From positions 88,511 through 124,115 of the forward strand of contig NW_003135346.1 in assembly GCF_000003605.2 (NCBI RefSeq): DNA of 35,605 nucleotides, read 5' to 3'. A program made the translations under genes and the position numbers. Source of the DNA: Saccoglossus kowalevskii. Lineage: Eukaryota; Hemichordata; Enteropneusta; Harrimaniidae. Shown here in pieces: positions 32,208 to 35,605 of this stretch (positions are counted from its first letter, which is position 1; each line of letters begins with the position of its first letter). The notes under the pieces were generated by a model, which saw only the letters and a program-made list of their open reading frames with translations, did not search any database and had not been told where the DNA came from.

Positions 32208-32237
32208 CTTTGGTATGGCACGTGGTTTCATTGTCAT
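32208..32237 (-). CDS. Candidate short initiator exon, product unknown
   Basis: The minus strand reads MTMKPRAIPK, or MKPRAIPK from a second ATG, and ends AAAG|GTAAGT, a perfect donor in phase 0. The peptide is too short to identify. A chance donor is possible, since nothing downstream before the LINE relic offers a clear partner exon. Confidence 0.2.
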
Positions 32238-32464
32238 AGAAATAAGAAAAAACAGCTGATTTACTCTCGGTGTACTTTTAGTCCTGCTTCACTGCGATTT
32301 CGATGTCACTTTGATTGCACACTTCGTTCAGTTTTGGTCAGTAAATGAATACCTCAAAGTGCATTTTTCTTTTGTGGCCAAACCAATAATAATTTAAATA
32401 TGAATGAGAGGCTTGACTGTACCAGCTTGTCACCACACCTTAAAATGATTGTAATTTGTACACG

Positions 32465-32586
32465 CCACCGAGTAAAAAATGGCTCTTCATTGTCGTCGTC
32501 ACTACTACTACTACTCCGCTCCGCCGCACTGAGGTCTCTATTCTTATTGTCTGTTTTTTTTCTTCTACATCTTTTTTTCTTTCGTC
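32465..32586 (-). CDS. Candidate exon with basic then Ser/Asp-rich stretch
   Basis: The minus strand is open from KKKRCRRKK through LSAAERSSSSSDDDNEEPFF. A nuclear-localisation-like basic run is followed by an acidic Ser run of casein-kinase type, a common layout in nuclear proteins. It has no ATG and its splice borders are weak. Part of the flanking DNA is a diverged repeat, and a second frame is also open, so chance is a serious alternative. Confidence 0.2.
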
Positions 32587-33222
32587 AAGTTTATTCAGAA
32601 AACCGCTGAACTAAATAGTCTGATTAGTTCTTTCTCCTTTTTTTTAGGGGGCCAGCTCCTATTGTTATCTTCCGCTTTGTTCGTCAACTTTTTTCGTCAA
32701 GTTCATTGAGAAAATAGCTGAACAGAATAGTGTGATATTCTTCAAACTTATAGTCTGTATTGTGAACTGGTGCATAAGACTTTCAGAAATTTGATTGGTC
32801 AATTGGTTCGGCAGCCATATTGGGTTGAAATAAAACCGAAGTGGCTATTTGGCCACTTTATGGGGGTCTAGGCGTCTAGATCTTTTATGATATATAGCAC
32901 AACTTATGTGTAATAAATGCAAGCAATGAAAACTTTAGCGGTCACGTGACTTTTCCCGCGATGTTTTTTTTTCTCCTAAAAACGGTAAAAAAACTTTTAA
33001 ATCTTCTTCTTCAGAACTGCTAAACAAAATACTCTCACATAGGGTATTTTATCCTCTATATATGATGCAAATTCAAGTTTGAGAAATTGGTCATGATTGG
33101 TTACATGGTTAGGCCGCCATTTTGGTTTTTTTCTAAACAGGAAGTAGTTTTATTCTACAATTACGTGATTATCTTCTGAATTGCTAAATTGTATATTTAT
33201 GTTGAACTCTTTCAGAAAGTAG
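32580..33222. repeat. Diverged tandem-like repeat units
   Basis: A block resembling AGAAAAYYGCTGAACWRAATAGT recurs near 32585, 32709, 33010 and 33172. In the second and third copies it is followed about 85-105 bases later by GATTGGT..ATTGGTT..GGC.GCCATWTTGG-type sequence (near 32795-32825 and 33095-33125). The copies are too diverged to delimit exactly. Confidence 0.5.
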
Positions 33223-33332
33223 AAAAATTAATTTAAATCAGTCACGTGTACTACATGTAAATTCGAATTTCCGTCACGGTCGTAACCGCTTGCCGAACTA
33301 GCAACGTGTTTTCCAGTAACACAGTTGCTTAC

Positions 33333-33422
33333 ATTTCGGTAAATAAACGTTCGAATTTCCCTCGCGTAACCGTCGAAACTGGAACGACGTAAATTTAGAA
33401 GTTGTGCGTTTGATACGTCCAT
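33333..33422 (-). CDS. Candidate first coding exon, product unknown
   Basis: On the minus strand TTTACAATGG starts a 30-codon frame (MDVSNAQLLNLRRSSFDGYA then REIRTFIYRN) that ends AAT|GTAAGC in phase 0. The start has a purine at -3 and G at +4, GC content is raised, and the donor is strong. The partner exons are not found with confidence; the candidates at 32465-32586 and 32208-32237 lie on the same strand in the expected direction. The family is not recognised. Confidence 0.4.
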
Positions 33423-33488
33423 TGTAAACAGCGAAAATTACCAAATTTGCTGTCGTTTTACGCTGAACTTAAAGAACTGATATACTAC

Positions 33489-33535
33489 GTTGCCCGTTGT
33501 ATATTTTCAATTTTCAGCGTAAATTGACGGGCAAC
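33489..33535. repeat. Short inverted repeat
   Basis: GTTGCCCGT at 33489 faces ACGGGCAAC at 33527, nine perfect pairs with a 29-base loop. Sequence outside the arms is also similar in direct orientation (GTCGTTTTACGCTGAACTTA before and GTCGTTGGTTTACGTTCAAC after). Confidence 0.6.
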
Positions 33536-34039
33536 TCTGAGTTTGTCGTTGGTTTACGTTCAACTTATTAAGCGGAAATCACGCACCTTGAACTGCTGCA
33601 CTGCTGGTTTGACATGATAGAAATCATTCACTTTTCATATAAACCTGCTTAGGTGGCCAGGTCTAAAGACTATAGAAATATATTTCTAACTAATCCGTTT
33701 ATAATTTACTAATTTATCGTCAACTATATATTTTTTGTTGTGTGCGTGTATTTATAATGGTGTCGTTTGAACTAATACGATTGTGGCGGAGTGCTTGTCT
33801 AGCGACTGTAAGTAGACATTACATAAATATTCCTTTATAGCGACGTATAATAATGTATTACATACGCATTCGTAGTGACAAAAAATGACATTACTTCTGT
33901 TATTGCGCCCTCGCCGATGTCATATCCAGTTAAACTTTACAATTCATGCAAAGCTGAAATAGCTCTATATCATGGTTTACACGATTGAATGTGCGCCCTC
34001 TGTAAACTGTGTTTAGCGAATATTGACATTTTGTGAAGT
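33536..34039. other. AT-rich intergenic DNA
   Basis: No gene or repeat recognised. Confidence 0.45.
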
Positions 34040-34340
34040 GGTCTGTCCGGGGAAGACTAGTTTTCTAACTATACACTGGACTTAGATCTAGCTGCTAGTT
34101 ATAAATGGATATATATCTAACTGATTTTAGATGAAATCCGACTGATAGCTATAAATTGCTATATATCTGGATATATCTTGAAAAAATAATTTTGGTCTGT
34201 CCGGGGATGACTCATTTTCTAATTATACACTGGACTTGGATCTAGCTGGTACCATGGACGTACTTATAAATGGATATATATCTAACTGCTGTTAGATCTA
34301 GCTGATAGTTATAAATGGCTATATTATCATGATTTATATT
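34040..34340 (+). repeat. Two tandem copies of a ~154-bp unit
   Basis: Units begin at 34040 and 34194 with GGTCTGTCCGGGGAWGACT. They share TATACACTGGACTTRGATCT and TAAATGGATATATATCTAAC. A further partial copy (ATATATCTAATTGCTGTTAG and on) occurs at 34929-34975. Confidence 0.85.
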
Positions 34341-34341
34341 T

Positions 34342-34455
34342 CGGCCTAATAGTGGTTGCCATGGAATCTAGTGATAAAGGTTAAATGATGAGGCCAGTCG
34401 GCTTAATAGTGGTTGCCATGACATCTACTAATAAAGGTCAAATGGTGAGGCCAGA
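34342..34455 (+). repeat. Two tandem copies of a 57-bp unit
   Basis: CGGCYTAATAGTGGTTGCCA starts at 34342 and at 34399. Each copy continues through an ATAAAGGT.AAATG block to GAGGCCAG. The pair directly follows the 154-bp units. Confidence 0.85.
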
Positions 34456-35210
34456 TGACGGAACTGGTCGAGACCAGACGACACATTCTCATGAGTTTGT
34501 GATTTCAAGCTTATGCGATGTCTTGGTCGTAGTCCAGAAATAATGACGTAATTGATGTCAACAGTGGAATGTTATTGCAAGACTATTAGTACCCATAAAT
34601 ATAAACTGACGTTGACACTATGATAGTGGTTTTCCTAATATAGTGACGATTAATCAATTGTATTATGATGTGTAAAACTTTCATGTGATTGGCTGTTTGT
34701 TTGGAGGCAACGCCTCAAAGTCTCTTATACTGTATTGTAATTGACTAATGGTTGACAAGTAATAAAAGTGATTTGAAGCTGTCTCGGGTAGAAAGGAGAG
34801 ACAGATAGAATCGAATGTGACACGAATCGAGCTTGTGCGTGTGTTTTTTGTGAGTCTAACGTGGAGAACAATCGAATCCCGGTTACCTAAGTGAAAGGTT
34901 TCGATACATCAGAAATACCTATCACAATATATCTAATTGCTGTTAGATCTAGCTACTAGTTATAAATGGCTATATCCATCCGTGTTTGTCTGAAATGTCT
35001 TATTTAGCTCCCATTGGCAATATATTAGCTGGTACACTAGTGAAAAAGCAATCTGATTAAAATCTGATGTAGTGTACGGGCTTTAATTATTTTGGCTATA
35101 AACTTATTTTTTTTTTTTTTTTTTTTGTATTACTTTTGTTATTAATGCCCTTTTTTTTAATTCCGCCCTACCTACATCTGATCCGATGCCTATGTAAGTC
35201 CCGTTCAAAT
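34456..35210. other. Intergenic DNA
   Basis: Contains a T21 tract (about 35107-35126) and a TATA-like CTTATACTG (34724) 35 bases before AATAAAA (34762). No coding frame is seen. Confidence 0.4.
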
Positions 35211-35226
35211 CTCGCGTAAGTAGCAG

Positions 35227-35250
35227 CCAATCACAGCCCCCTTTTTATAC
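35227..35250 (+). promoter_or_regulatory. Possible core promoter (CCAAT box and TATA box) or LTR U3
   Basis: CCAAT at 35227 lies 15 bases before TTTTTATAC at 35242, in the usual relative order. AATAAA follows at 35328, only ~80 bases later. Such close spacing of TATA and AATAAA is more typical of a retroviral-type LTR or chance than of a gene promoter. No transcript evidence is available. Confidence 0.2.
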
Positions 35251-35605
35251 AGGCTGTCGGTTGCTTACTTTTCAGTGTAGCGATACTCTACGGGCAATCT
35301 TTCTGTACATTATATTTTGCCCACTTGAATAAACCATTAATAGAAAATTGCTAGTATATTTTTATTTGCAAAAGAAATTCCACAGCATTTTACAATTTTT
35401 GTCATTACATTGAATATTTTTTTCCCTTCCAACAAATGTGTACACTTCCAGATACATCTTCGCCAGCCAAGGTTCGTTCATTCAGTCATCGCTTCAATTT
35501 TACATCACTGAGCATAATTATCTAGAATAGAAGTAAATCGTAATGATTAGAACACTGTAAACAGCTATAGTAAACAACGCAAACTGATTTTACATTATAT
35601 ACCGG
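35251..35605. other. Intergenic DNA at the right edge
   Basis: Apart from the AATAAA at 35328 I see nothing recognisable. Confidence 0.4.

Noticed and set aside
34860-34890. Sequence resembling a tRNA T-arm (ATCGAATCCC)
   Set aside because: No matching A box or cloverleaf can be drawn upstream.

Overview
The window is animal nuclear DNA. It is AT-rich, with small exons bounded by GT/AG splice signals, long non-coding stretches, many microsatellites, hairpin elements and decayed non-LTR retrotransposons, plus one 275-base assembly gap. An NXPE-family gene, a Tx1/L1-like LINE and a Jockey/CR1-like LINE together fit a marine invertebrate, most likely a deuterostome. A hemichordate is my best guess, but the sequence alone does not prove it.

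Three gene models are supportable. (1) A plus-strand gene at about 10.02-12.57 kb encodes a ~736-residue, probably disordered protein that I do not recognise. It reads from a tiny initiator exon into one 2.2-kb exon that carries the gap. (2) A plus-strand gene of at least four exons at 18.75-20.16 kb starts with a Cys-rich CxxCxC...CxC...H module. It is flanked on both sides by the same ~32-bp iterated motif. (3) A minus-strand NXPE gene at 22.17-27.20 kb has four coding exons (63, 713, 29 and 833 bp). They join in phase to give 545 residues, the usual NXPE length. The protein has an N-terminal hydrophobic anchor, a neurexophilin-like domain and a PC-esterase domain. Just beyond its stop lies a second, still open copy of its last ~31 codons.

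Low-confidence exon candidates lie on the minus strand at 6.85-7.53 kb and 32.2-33.4 kb.

The rest is repeats. There is a Harbinger-like MITE with TTA target duplications (4630-5049), an inverted pair of ~95-bp repeats 8.2 kb apart, and a direct pair of ~360-bp repeats 16 kb apart, one inside NXPE intron 1. A foldback element (14.03-14.50 kb), a duplicated composite repeat (16.5-17.3 kb) and a near-perfect hairpin (17.69-17.82 kb) follow. A CR1/L2-like LINE relic lies at 28.49-29.66 kb. A Tx1-like LINE relic at 30.3-31.97 kb has its ORF1 lying directly next to the end of its reverse-transcriptase ORF. Tandem and diverged repeats fill 32.6-34.5 kb. The genes show no operon-like or functional linkage.
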